Shown one piece after another: positions 1 to 6,188 of a stretch of 8,813 nt of DNA (position 1 is its first letter; the number at the start of each line of letters is the position of its first letter). Source of the DNA: Taibaiella sp. GTDB lineage: Bacteria > Bacteroidota > Bacteroidia > Chitinophagales > Chitinophagaceae. The notes below the pieces were generated by a model that searched no databases, was not told the DNA's origin, and saw only the letters and a list, made by a program, of their open reading frames with translations. The stretch covers positions 1 through 8,813 of the forward strand of contig JACFNS010000074.1 of NCBI GenBank assembly GCA_019454705.1, given 5' to 3'. The position numbers and the translations under genes are program-made.

Positions 1-353
1 TATATACCGTATGTGCAAAGGTAATGGTACCCTGCGGAAGGAAGGTTATCTGCCAGGATATTTATGTGCCATATAAAGATACTAGCGACACTACAAATAA
101 TGTTGTGATTGTAAATGCCCTGGAGTATGTGAAAATATATCCTAATCCGGTAAACGACATACTATATGTAGAAGGACTGGAAACAGAAGCTATTATTGAA
201 CTTTTTGACATTGTAGGTAGAAAAGTAAAAGCAATCCGGACAATGAATAACCGCGAAAGTATTGATATGAGCATGTTACAACCAGGCAATTATATCATTC
301 ATATAACTAATACTGAAGGTCACAAAATGACGGGTAAGGTGTTAAAACGATAG
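1..353 (+). CDS. C-terminal fragment of a secreted protein with type IX secretion sorting domain
   Basis: The reading frame is open to the left edge (first full codon at position 3), so this is the last ~116 residues of a longer gene; the ATG at 24 is almost certainly internal. The first residues (YTVCAKV, then PCG and a second VICQ cysteine) resemble the closing strands of a PKD/Ig-like domain of the kind common in large Bacteroidota surface proteins. After a short Thr/Asn linker comes a typical type A sorting domain: KIYPNPVNDILYVEG, then ELFDIVGRKV, then LQPGNYIIHI and the basic end GKVLKR. In this family the tail directs export across the outer membrane by the type IX system and is cleaved off by a sortase-like peptidase. 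The catalytic or binding part of the protein lies outside the window, so its job is unknown. The gene converges on the receptor gene; no U-tract terminator for the + strand is visible after it. Confidence 0.88.
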   Translation, partial: YTVCAKVMVPCGRKVICQDIYVPYKDTSDTTNNVVIVNALEYVKIYPNPVNDILYVEGLETEAIIELFDIVGRKVKAIRTMNNRESIDMSMLQPGNYIIHITNTEGHKMTGKVLKR

Positions 354-393
354 TGTTCCGTAAGAATTGGAAAGTATAACGGTTCAGTACAAC

Positions 394-420
394 AAAAAAA
401 GGCCGCCTATAAAGGCGACC
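394..420 (-). terminator. Rho-independent terminator of the TonB receptor gene
   Basis: On the minus strand a 7-bp GC-rich stem (GGTCGCC / GGCGGCC, with one U-G wobble) and a 6-nt loop are followed directly by seven T (positions 400 to 394). It starts 28 nt after the receptor stop codon. On the + strand the same hairpin has a C-A mismatch and no T run, so it mainly serves the minus-strand gene. Confidence 0.85.
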
Positions 421-422
421 CC

Positions 423-436
423 ATTATTACTCAAAA
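423..436. repeat. 14-bp inverted-repeat copy downstream of the receptor gene
   Basis: ATTATTACTCAAAA here is the exact reverse complement of positions 3345-3358, and 13 of its bases also match the reverse complement of 3318-3330. It sits between the receptor stop codon and its terminator, so the receptor gene is bracketed by inverted copies of the same sequence. Its role is unknown. It could pair with the receptor mRNA leader or be a recombination or insertion scar. AT-rich composition makes chance similarity easier, but a 14-bp exact match in these two short intervals is unlikely. Confidence 0.6.
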
Positions 437-448
437 AATTAAACTACC

Positions 449-3318
449 CTAAAAGTTGTGGCTGATACCCAGGCTAAACGACCTGCCGGGGTTGATGCTG
501 TCAAATATCTGGTCCTGCGCGTTGTACGAACGGTAGAAGTTCTCTACCCTGTCGTTCAGCAGGTTAGCCACTTTAAAGTCAACAGAAGTCCTGCCGTCTT
601 TGCCAAAGGATTTGTTGAAGCTGAAGTTCAGACTATGGAAAGGCTCGCTATATACATCGGGGTACAAACCTACACCTACTATGTACAGTGTGGGGCCTTT
701 CACGTTGTAGAAGAAGCCTGCATTCAGGCCGCTCTTCTGGTTCATATAGCTTAAGCCCGCATTGATAACATAAGGCGACTGGCCAGCCATATCCCTTGTA
801 TCAGATATAGTCTGTCCTTCCCTTTCGTATTCTTTACGTGCGTTGTATTCCATTTGTGTCATCTGTATCTGCGACTTCACCATTGTGATGTTGCCCGAGA
901 AGAGGAAATCGGACAGAACAGGCGATATAAAGCCCAGCTCTTTCCTCAGCTCAAACTCAGCGCCATATACCTGTCCGTCACCTACGTTGCGGGCCTGGAA
1001 CTCTGTACTTGTTTCCTTACCAATTCTATAGCATTATCAAACGACTTGTAGAATGCGCTGACAGAAACCAACTCGCTACGCTCCATAAACATCTCCCAGC
1101 GGAGGTCCAGGTTGTTGATCATCGTAGAAGTTAGCTTACCATTCCAGTCGGGGTATTGAAACAAGCTACCATTGAATATCCTGTTCGTAATAGGATCGAG
1201 TATCTGTGCGAAAGAAAGCTCTTTGAAAGAAGGCCTGGCTATTGTTCTGCCATATGTAAACCTGATGTTCTGCTTATCGGTCAGTGCATATATTACATTG
1301 GCCGATGGGAAGAAATCGAGCGCAGAAAGTACCTCATCATTTTGCAGGTAAGACCCGTTCAGCGTATCTCCATTTGCATATTTCTGATCGGCACCTGTGT
1401 AGCGCTGTACGTAATTCTCGGCCCTAACTCCCAATACTGTTTTCAACTTAGGCAACAGCGACATTTCGTTAGAAACATAGAATGCCGAGTTGTTGACGTT
1501 AGAAGTATATGCGTTGGGGTTGAGCTCCAGGTTACCCGATTGGTAGTAGATACTATTAGGCCTGTTGGGGTAGATATTTTCCTGGTCCAGTACTTTATCA
1601 GGATCTGTGTGCGACCATGACTGAGTACCCAGGAACTGTACGTCGAAGAACAGTATCTCGTAATCCCTCTTCTTATACAAGTGGCTCCCTCCAAACTTCA
1701 ATACAGCTTCCCTGTCCATTATCTTATAGTTCCTAGCCACATCTATCTTGGCAGTAGCATTAATCTCGTTGAGCGAACGCCATATACGGCTGGGATTGCC
1801 GCCCGCACCTGCCAGGAATGTAGGGTTGCCGGGATTAGTAGTAGTGAAAGCAGTCCTCCTGATATCAGGATCGCTGGAAGTAGACCAGGTTGGTGACAAT
1901 TTCCAGTCAATCTGCCATTTGTTATCTCCCAGCGTATGGTCGCCGGCGAGCATCGCATTTGTGAGCGAACGCTGGTTGTATTCCAGGTTGTGAGAAACCG
2001 CCTTGTAGCCGGATTGGCCAACAGCAGCACCGTCGTTATCTATGTTAAATATACCGGCCCTTTTGGTACCGCTCTGCAGGCGCATACCCGTCAGCCTGAA
2101 TTTTGACTTTTGCGTTTTATAAGCTATACCGGCCAGGCCGCCCAGCAGTGTTGCATCTTCCGATACTTCACCCTTCTGGATAGTGGCATAACGGAGTTCG
2201 TTTATTGAAGACTCTGAAAACCTCTGGTACTCACCATAAGTTACATCATCGTAGTATTTGTAAGATTTCTTGTAAGAAAGGGAGAATATATAGCCCAGGC
2301 TTCTTTTCTTATCACCTTTCAACTGGTATTGGTTGCCCAGCGTTAAACCCGCACCATAATCTATGGGGCTGGTAGCCCTTTGAGCGCCCAACTGCGGATT
2401 GAAGCTTTTTACGAACTGGTTTACTTCTTCTTTTGACGCACCACTAACAGGGGTGGGGATATTAACTGGGTCTGAAACCGGTAAGGCACGCGTACCATCG
2501 TCAAAACCCAGGAAATCAGTTTTACCGCCTTTATAAGTCAGGTTATTTGAGTTGAGGTGCATCTGCGGATTGTAACCGGCATCTACAGACACTTTAAATA
2601 TTTTTTGCTCAGGGAAGGCTTTGGTTTCTATGTCTACCAGGCCACCTGTAAAGTCAGCAGGCAATTCTGCCGAAAAATTTTTGTGTGCGATAATGTTATC
2701 TATCAGGTTGGTAGGGAATATGTCCATTTGCAGGCTGTTCTTGTCAGGATCAAGGCCCGGTATCTGGATGCCATTCATAGTAGTGCGTGTGTACCTGTCG
2801 CCCAGGCCGCGCACGTAGATGTATTTACCATCTTCTATACTTACACCGGTTACCCTTTTCGACGCTTCGATAGCGGTACCATCGCCCACCAGTTTCATCT
2901 GCTCTGAGGATATACCGTCCATAATAGAAGTGGACCTTCTCTTCATAGCTATCAGGGCGCTTTCGTTGGTGCGGATAGCCTCAGCTTTTACCACCACTTC
3001 TTCCAGCTGGTTGCCCGATGGTTTGAGCTGTATGTTTTTCAGTACGCTTACTTCATCATCTTTTACAGCTATGCCTTCGATATTGACAGGCTGGCAACCG
3101 ATACATTTCACCTCAATATCGTGTACGCCTGATTCAACACTTAATGTAAATTCACCATCAAGGTCAGTTATAGTTCCGATGGTGGTACCTTTCACCTGTA
3201 CTATGGCAGACATAAGTGGCAAACCCTGCTCGTCTATAACAGAACCGCGAATTGTTCCTTTAGCCAAAGCTGCTATACTGATACAACAACTTAAGATGAA
3301 TAATAATGTAGATTTCAT
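449..3318 (-). pseudogene. TonB-dependent outer-membrane receptor, interrupted by a frameshift
   Basis: This encodes an outer-membrane active transporter or binding receptor powered by TonB/ExbBD; the substrate is not evident. The start at 3318 gives a signal peptide (MKSTLLFILSCC..., likely cut after ALA at residue 19). Then come a carboxypeptidase-regulatory-like beta-sandwich (~22-97), a possible TonB-box stretch NQLEEVVVKA (103-112), a plug domain (~125-235, with YVRGLGDRYTRTTMNG and GGLVDIETKAFP), and a beta-barrel with aromatic-rich strands. The first frame stops at 982 after 778 residues. The barrel continues in the next frame (TSTEFQARNVGDGQVYGAE onward) to the stop at 449 and ends ISHNF, the expected terminal Phe of a barrel. 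Restoring one base near 1017 gives a 956-residue protein, a normal length. Without the last ~189 residues the barrel would probably not fold, so the gene is either truly broken or the base is an assembly error. It lies 151 nt downstream of a same-strand lipoprotein gene and has no clear promoter of its own. Confidence 0.88.
1009..1026 (-). other. Frameshift site in the TonB receptor gene
   Basis: Minus-strand reading is GAA TTG GTA AGG AAA CAA (E L V R K Q) and reaches TAG at 982-984. If one base is added after GTA, the frame becomes AAG GAA ACA AGT, which runs on without a stop to 449 with good barrel-like sequence. The new frame has a stop a few codons further upstream (minus-strand TAA just before 1032), so the shift must lie between about 982 and 1032. 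No A_AAA_AAG-type slippery heptamer or following stem-loop is seen, so a one-base deletion (in a short A or G run) fits better than programmed slippage. Confidence 0.8.
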
Positions 3319-3369
3319 TTGAGTAATAATTTGAGTAATAACTGTTTTGAGTAATAATTTTTGAGTAAC
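3318..3369. repeat. Stacked TTGAGTAATAA direct repeats in the receptor 5' leader
   Basis: Three exact copies of TTGAGTAATAA lie at 3319-3329, 3331-3341 and 3347-3357, with a fourth partial copy TTGAGTAA at 3361-3368. Spacings are 12, 16 and 14 bp, so they are not helically phased. They end directly at the receptor start codon; in the mRNA they read as repeated TTATTACTCAA and occupy the place where a ribosome would land. No Shine-Dalgarno sequence is present. The inverted copy at 423-436 shares this motif. Possible roles are translational control by base pairing, a recombination target, or local slippage; none is shown by the sequence. Confidence 0.7.
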
Positions 3370-3381
3370 TTTTTTTTATGA

Positions 3382-3417
3382 GGATTTGGAAAGGGCTATA
3401 TCACCCTTTCCAAATCC
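3382..3417 (-). terminator. 14-bp perfect hairpin between lipoprotein and receptor genes (terminator or attenuator-like)
   Basis: GGATTTGGAAAGGG at 3382-3395 pairs perfectly with CCCTTTCCAAATCC at 3404-3417 around an 8-nt loop. It begins 53 nt after the lipoprotein stop codon. On the minus strand it is followed by TCATAAAAAAAA, not by a T run, so it is not a canonical intrinsic terminator in the direction of the genes. It may partly terminate, or protect the 3' end of the upstream cistron, letting a reduced amount of transcript reach the receptor gene. Confidence 0.6.
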
Positions 3418-3469
3418 GTTTTAGCTTTGCAGCTTATTTATTAATTCTTTTATCCTTAGCATATTCTAA

Positions 3470-4672
3470 TTAAAGACCAGCCAGTGCGTTAGCTTTAGCA
3501 GCCCAAGTCCAACCCAGCGTGCTAACGTTTGCTTTACCTGTAGCAGAGCTACCCAGTGTGATACCTGCAGGTGCAGGGCCATCGCCTACATAATCATCAG
3601 CAGAACCTGAACCGTTGATAACGATGTTCATGTACTTAGTATCAGGATTGTCTATTGTCCTGTTGATTTTTTGACCTGAGGCAACGTTCTTGAAGAAAAT
3701 GTTCTCCAGGTTTACTTTTGTGTTCTTGTCAGTGTTGATTAAGTCACCACCTGTTTTTCTGCTATCGTAGTCGTTTACAACTGTACCGTTTTTGATAGTA
3801 TAAGCCCTTGACATAGTACCTTCAGCACCATCCAGTTCAAACACGTGGTCACCGGGAGTGATAACTACGAAATTGTCCAGCGTTCCACCCCAAGACTGGT
3901 CAGCATCAATTGCATCGTCACCGGCGTTCCAAACAATTGCATTCTTAACGTTTACAGTACCGCCAAACCACTCGATACCATCATCCTGGTTGCCAATTAC
4001 TTCTACGTTCTCGATAACTGTACCTGAACCAACACCACCCAGTGTAAGGCCGTTGATTTCGTTACCTGCACCAATGTTTGCACCACCGTGACGGATAGAA
4101 ATGTACTTGATAACACCTGAGTTATCAGCATCGTCGCTGCCACCATACAGGCCGTTCTGGTCAGATGTAGGGATACCCTCTATCTGCACTGCAGAAGCAG
4201 AAGCAGAGATGGTTGCATTACCCAATATCAGTACGCCACCCCACAGACCATTTGCATCAGGAGCCAGGTTAGGGCTGGCGAAGTTTCCTGCGGCAACTGC
4301 TTCTTTAGTAATTTCATCAGCTACTGTAGTGAAGATGATCGGCTTGTCAGCAGTACCTTCAGCCATCAGCTTAGCACCCCTTGCTATCAACAGGGCGGTA
4401 GCGTTTGCACCTGTACCTGCTTCTCCTTTAATAACAGTACCGGGCTCGATAGTGAGTGTAGCACCAGAAAGTACCGCTATGCGGCCACCCAGGATGTCAG
4501 TCTTGTTAGCAGTCCATGTTTCGTTAGCAGAGATGTTCTGCGTTACCCTCACAACATCCGATTCCTGGGGAGGAGTTGGAGTTGGAGTCTTGTTCTCTTC
4601 TTTTGTACAAGAGAAAAGGCTGGCAGACAGCGCCAGCACCAGAGAAGATTTTAAAATGTAATTCAGTTTCAT
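3470..4672 (-). CDS. Beta-helix-type outer-membrane/surface lipoprotein
   Basis: The protein is a 400-residue lipoprotein of a family often seen in Bacteroidota beside TonB receptors; no biochemical role is known to me. The ATG at 4672 is preferred over an in-frame TTG at 4693 because it places a compact SPII signal directly: MKLNYILKSS, hydrophobic core, then lipobox LFSC with Cys22. A Thr/Pro linker (TPTPTPP, ~29-34) follows. The rest looks like right-handed parallel beta-helix coils, with short repeated strands such as GGRIAVLSGATLTIEPGTVI (63-81), GTVIENVEVIGNQ (217-229), GTVNVKNAIVWNAG (238-251) and GGTLDNFVVI (262-271). Acid-rich turns (NQDDGIEWFGG 228-238, GDDAIDADQSWGG 251-263) could bind Ca2+ or a ligand. 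The length fits the family as I know it. It is the first gene of a probable two-gene unit with the receptor, so a substrate-capture or accessory role at the surface is a fair inference. Phage tailspike-like or pectate-lyase-like folds are alternatives, but no catalytic motif is recognised. Confidence 0.82.
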   Translation of the reverse strand: MKLNYILKSSLVLALSASLFSCTKEENKTPTPTPPQESDVVRVTQNISANETWTANKTDILGGRIAVLSGATLTIEPGTVIKGEAGTGANATALLIARGAKLMAEGTADKPIIFTTVADEITKEAVAAGNFASPNLAPDANGLWGGVLILGNATISASASAVQIEGIPTSDQNGLYGGSDDADNSGVIKYISIRHGGANIGAGNEINGLTLGGVGSGTVIENVEVIGNQDDGIEWFGGTVNVKNAIVWNAGDDAIDADQSWGGTLDNFVVITPGDHVFELDGAEGTMSRAYTIKNGTVVNDYDSRKTGGDLINTDKNTKVNLENIFFKNVASGQKINRTIDNPDTKYMNIVINGSGSADDYVGDGPAPAGITLGSSATGKANVSTLGWTWAAKANALAGL

Positions 4673-4848
4673 AAAGTTTTTATTTGCTTGCAAAAGAACA
4701 CCAGCTGTATTATGCGAATGTTACTGCATGTTTAATTTTAGATGAATAATCGTTTTGTGTTTTTTGATACCTTTTTTGTTATTAATTATGCTTTTGTGAG
4801 ATTCTATCCCGGCTTCACATACACATTAGCGGAGTACGGGATTTTTCT

Positions 4849-4856
4849 CAAATGCA
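4849..4856 (-). promoter_or_regulatory. Candidate -7 element for the lipoprotein/receptor unit
   Basis: Minus-strand TGCATTTG matches the Bacteroidota -7 consensus TANNTTTG at all fixed positions but one (G for A). It lies 10 bp downstream of the end of the 11-bp repeat array in the direction of transcription, the spacing at which a Pho-type activator site replaces the upstream promoter element. No TTTG -33 element is present, as expected for an activator-dependent promoter. The predicted transcript would have a leader of about 170 nt. Confidence 0.4.
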
Positions 4857-4866
4857 AAATTCCGAC

Positions 4867-4932
4867 TCGGATATTACTGCCATGTTACGCCTGTGTTACG
4901 CCTGTGTAACCTTAATATTACCGCAATGTTAA
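4867..4932. promoter_or_regulatory. Six-unit 11-bp direct-repeat operator (PhoB/PhoP-like architecture)
   Basis: On the + strand, six hexamers start exactly 11 bp apart at 4872, 4883, 4894, 4905, 4916 and 4927: TATTAC, TGTTAC, TGTTAC, TGTAAC, TATTAC, TGTTAA. They match TGTTAC at 32 of 36 positions, while the 5-bp spacers vary (TGCCA, GCCTG, GCCTG, CTTAA, CGCAA). Phasing of one helical turn with a conserved core is typical of tandem sites for OmpR/PhoB-family response regulators. The E. coli Pho box uses TGTCA-type halves every 11 bp, and the B. subtilis PhoP site uses TTAACA (complement TGTTAA) with the same period. The array could control the lipoprotein/receptor unit, the aminotransferase, or both. 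Binding by a Pho regulator is an inference. Confidence 0.65.
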
Positions 4933-4957
4933 CAGGTGGCTTAGTGCTTGAAAATCA

Positions 4958-4965
4958 TACCTTTG
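4958..4965 (+). promoter_or_regulatory. -7 promoter element of the aminotransferase gene
   Basis: TACCTTTG is a perfect match to the Bacteroidota -7 consensus TANNTTTG. No good TTTG lies about 19 bp upstream; the repeat array occupies the region further upstream. The element ends 4 bp before the chosen ATG, which would put the transcription start at or next to the start codon. Confidence 0.5.
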
Positions 4966-4969
4966 CCAT

Positions 4970-6142
4970 ATGAATGCCCGTCATATATTTCAGCAGCATG
5001 TAGCACAAACATCGCCCGCACCCATAGGCCTGCATATAGTACGCGCAGAAGGGAATTACCTGTACGACGCCGACGGCAAGGCCTACCTGGACCTGATAGG
5101 CGGCATCAGCGTATGCAACATAGGGCACCGCCACCCTGATGTAGTAGCGGCTATTAATAAACAAGCCAACGATTACCTGCATGTGATGGTGTATGGGGAA
5201 CTTGTGCAAAGCCCGCAAACAGAATATGCCGCACTGCTCACCACCCACATGCCGGGAAGCCTGGATTGTGTTTATTTCACTAATTCGGGTGCTGAGGCTA
5301 CCGAAGGTGCGCTGAAACTGGCAAGGAGGGTAACAGGACGAACAGATGTTATTGCCTGCAACAACAGTTATCATGGCTCTACGCTGGGTGCGCTGAGCGT
5401 GATGGGAGACGAATACTGGCGCAATGCCTACCGCCCCCTGCTGCCGGGTGTGTGGCATTATCATTATAACGACTATCGCCTGATTGACGCTATAAATAAA
5501 CAGACCTCCTGCGTGATAATAGAAACCATACAGGCCGAAGCGGGGGTTGTGGAACCTGAAACAACCTGGTTACAGGCACTGAGAGATAAGTGCACTGAAA
5601 CGGGGACATTACTGATATTCGACGAAATACAATGCGGTTTCGGGCGTACGGGCAAGCTGTGGGGTTTTCAGCACTATAATATAATACCCGATATTTTGCT
5701 GTTGGGCAAGGCGCTGGGTGGAGGCATGCCATTGGGGGCGTTTATTTCTTCTTATAATAATATGCAGGCACTGACGGAGAACCCCGTACTCGGGCATATT
5801 ACCACCTTTGGCGGGCACCCGGTATGCTGCGCAGCAGGTATGGCGGCTATGCAGGTTTTATTAAAAGAAAATATGGCCGAAGCTGTTGCCAAAAAAGAAG
5901 GATTGTTCAGAGCCGGGCTGGTGCATCCCGCCATAAAAGCCATACACAGCAAAGGCCTGCTGATAGCCATAGAACTGGAAAGCGTTGAAAAAACATTGCA
6001 GGTAGTGCAGCGGTGCATAGAGCATGGGGTATTTACAGATTGGTTCCTCTTCGCCCCGCATTGTCTTCGGATTGCACCTCCGCTTACCATTACGCCCGAT
6101 GAAATAGTAAAGGCCTGCGAGGTAATACAATCTTCCCTATAA
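4970..6142 (+). CDS. Class III PLP-dependent aminotransferase (acetylornithine/ornithine aminotransferase-like)
   Basis: This is a cytosolic fold-type I aminotransferase of 390 residues, the usual length for the ArgD/ornithine aminotransferase group. Visible motifs are SGAEAT (106-111, PLP phosphate loop), YHG (134-136, ring stacking), DEIQCGFGRTG (218-228, Asp218 to the pyridine nitrogen and Gln221), LGKALGGGMPLGA (Lys247, Schiff base) and TTFGGHPVCCAAG (278-290). The key residues are intact, so it should be active. The substrate cannot be read with certainty: the motif usually EPIQGEGG is ETIQAEAG here (185-192), and the Bacteroidota branch is often named only as 'aspartate aminotransferase family'. 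No arginine-pathway genes are adjacent, which weakens an ArgD call. The start at 4970 fits the family N-terminus; no Shine-Dalgarno sequence is seen. The stop codon overlaps the T run of the convergent gene's terminator. Confidence 0.9.
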   Translation: MNARHIFQQHVAQTSPAPIGLHIVRAEGNYLYDADGKAYLDLIGGISVCNIGHRHPDVVAAINKQANDYLHVMVYGELVQSPQTEYAALLTTHMPGSLDCVYFTNSGAEATEGALKLARRVTGRTDVIACNNSYHGSTLGALSVMGDEYWRNAYRPLLPGVWHYHYNDYRLIDAINKQTSCVIIETIQAEAGVVEPETTWLQALRDKCTETGTLLIFDEIQCGFGRTGKLWGFQHYNIIPDILLLGKALGGGMPLGAFISSYNNMQALTENPVLGHITTFGGHPVCCAAGMAAMQVLLKENMAEAVAKKEGLFRAGLVHPAIKAIHSKGLLIAIELESVEKTLQVVQRCIEHGVFTDWFLFAPHCLRIAPPLTITPDEIVKACEVIQSSL

Positions 6143-6165
6143 AAAAGCCGGGCAAATGCCCGGCT
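6141..6165 (-). terminator. Rho-independent terminator of the 6189-7037 lipoprotein gene
   Basis: AGCCGGGC (6146-6153) pairs perfectly with GCCCGGCT (6158-6165) around a 4-nt loop. On the minus strand it is followed by a run of T (6146 down to 6141). It starts 23 nt after the lipoprotein stop codon. On the + strand it follows the aminotransferase stop but lacks a T run (AAAGAATTT), so it may only weakly serve that gene too. Confidence 0.88.
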
Positions 6166-6188
6166 AAAGAATTTAATAGCTTGTACGA

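Larger units (their letters stand above)
4673..4969. other. 297-bp divergent intergenic control region
   Basis: This separates the minus-strand lipoprotein gene from the plus-strand aminotransferase. It contains the six-unit 11-bp array, one candidate -7 element for each direction (listed separately), and a weak 6-bp stem ATCCCG/CGGGAT (4806-4811 with 4837-4842) with a 25-nt loop. A second weak -7-like match for the minus strand (TTCTTTTG, 4698 to 4691) would give a very short leader for the lipoprotein gene. No convincing small ORF or RNA gene is seen. Confidence 0.6.

Noticed and set aside
982..1032. Programmed -1 ribosomal frameshift in the receptor gene
   Set aside because: No slippery heptamer in the correct phase and no stimulatory hairpin are visible; this gene family does not use recoding. 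A one-base deletion or error is simpler.
2819..3322. 167-codon open frame on the + strand opposite the receptor N-terminus
   Set aside because: It is antisense to the signal, regulatory-like and plug domains, has no promoter or family resemblance, and its composition is that of a shadow frame.
4101..4661. 186-codon open frame on the + strand opposite the lipoprotein
   Set aside because: It mirrors the low-complexity Ala/Gly/Thr coding of the real gene; the minus-strand protein has a clear signal peptide and coil pattern.
4673..4693. Upstream in-frame TTG start for the beta-helix lipoprotein
   Set aside because: It would add seven residues before a perfectly good ATG-initiated lipoprotein signal; ATG at 4672 is preferred.
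4806..4842. ATCCCG/CGGGAT stem as a riboswitch or terminator
   Set aside because: Only 6 bp with a 25-nt loop and no recognised aptamer core; kept only as a note within the intergenic region.
4867..4932. CRISPR-like array or simple microsatellite
   Set aside because: The 11-bp unit is far too short for CRISPR, and core bases are conserved while spacers vary, unlike a microsatellite; an operator fits better.
4955..5464. 169-codon open frame on the - strand opposite the aminotransferase
   Set aside because: It overlaps invariant PLP motifs of the real gene and shows no domain features.
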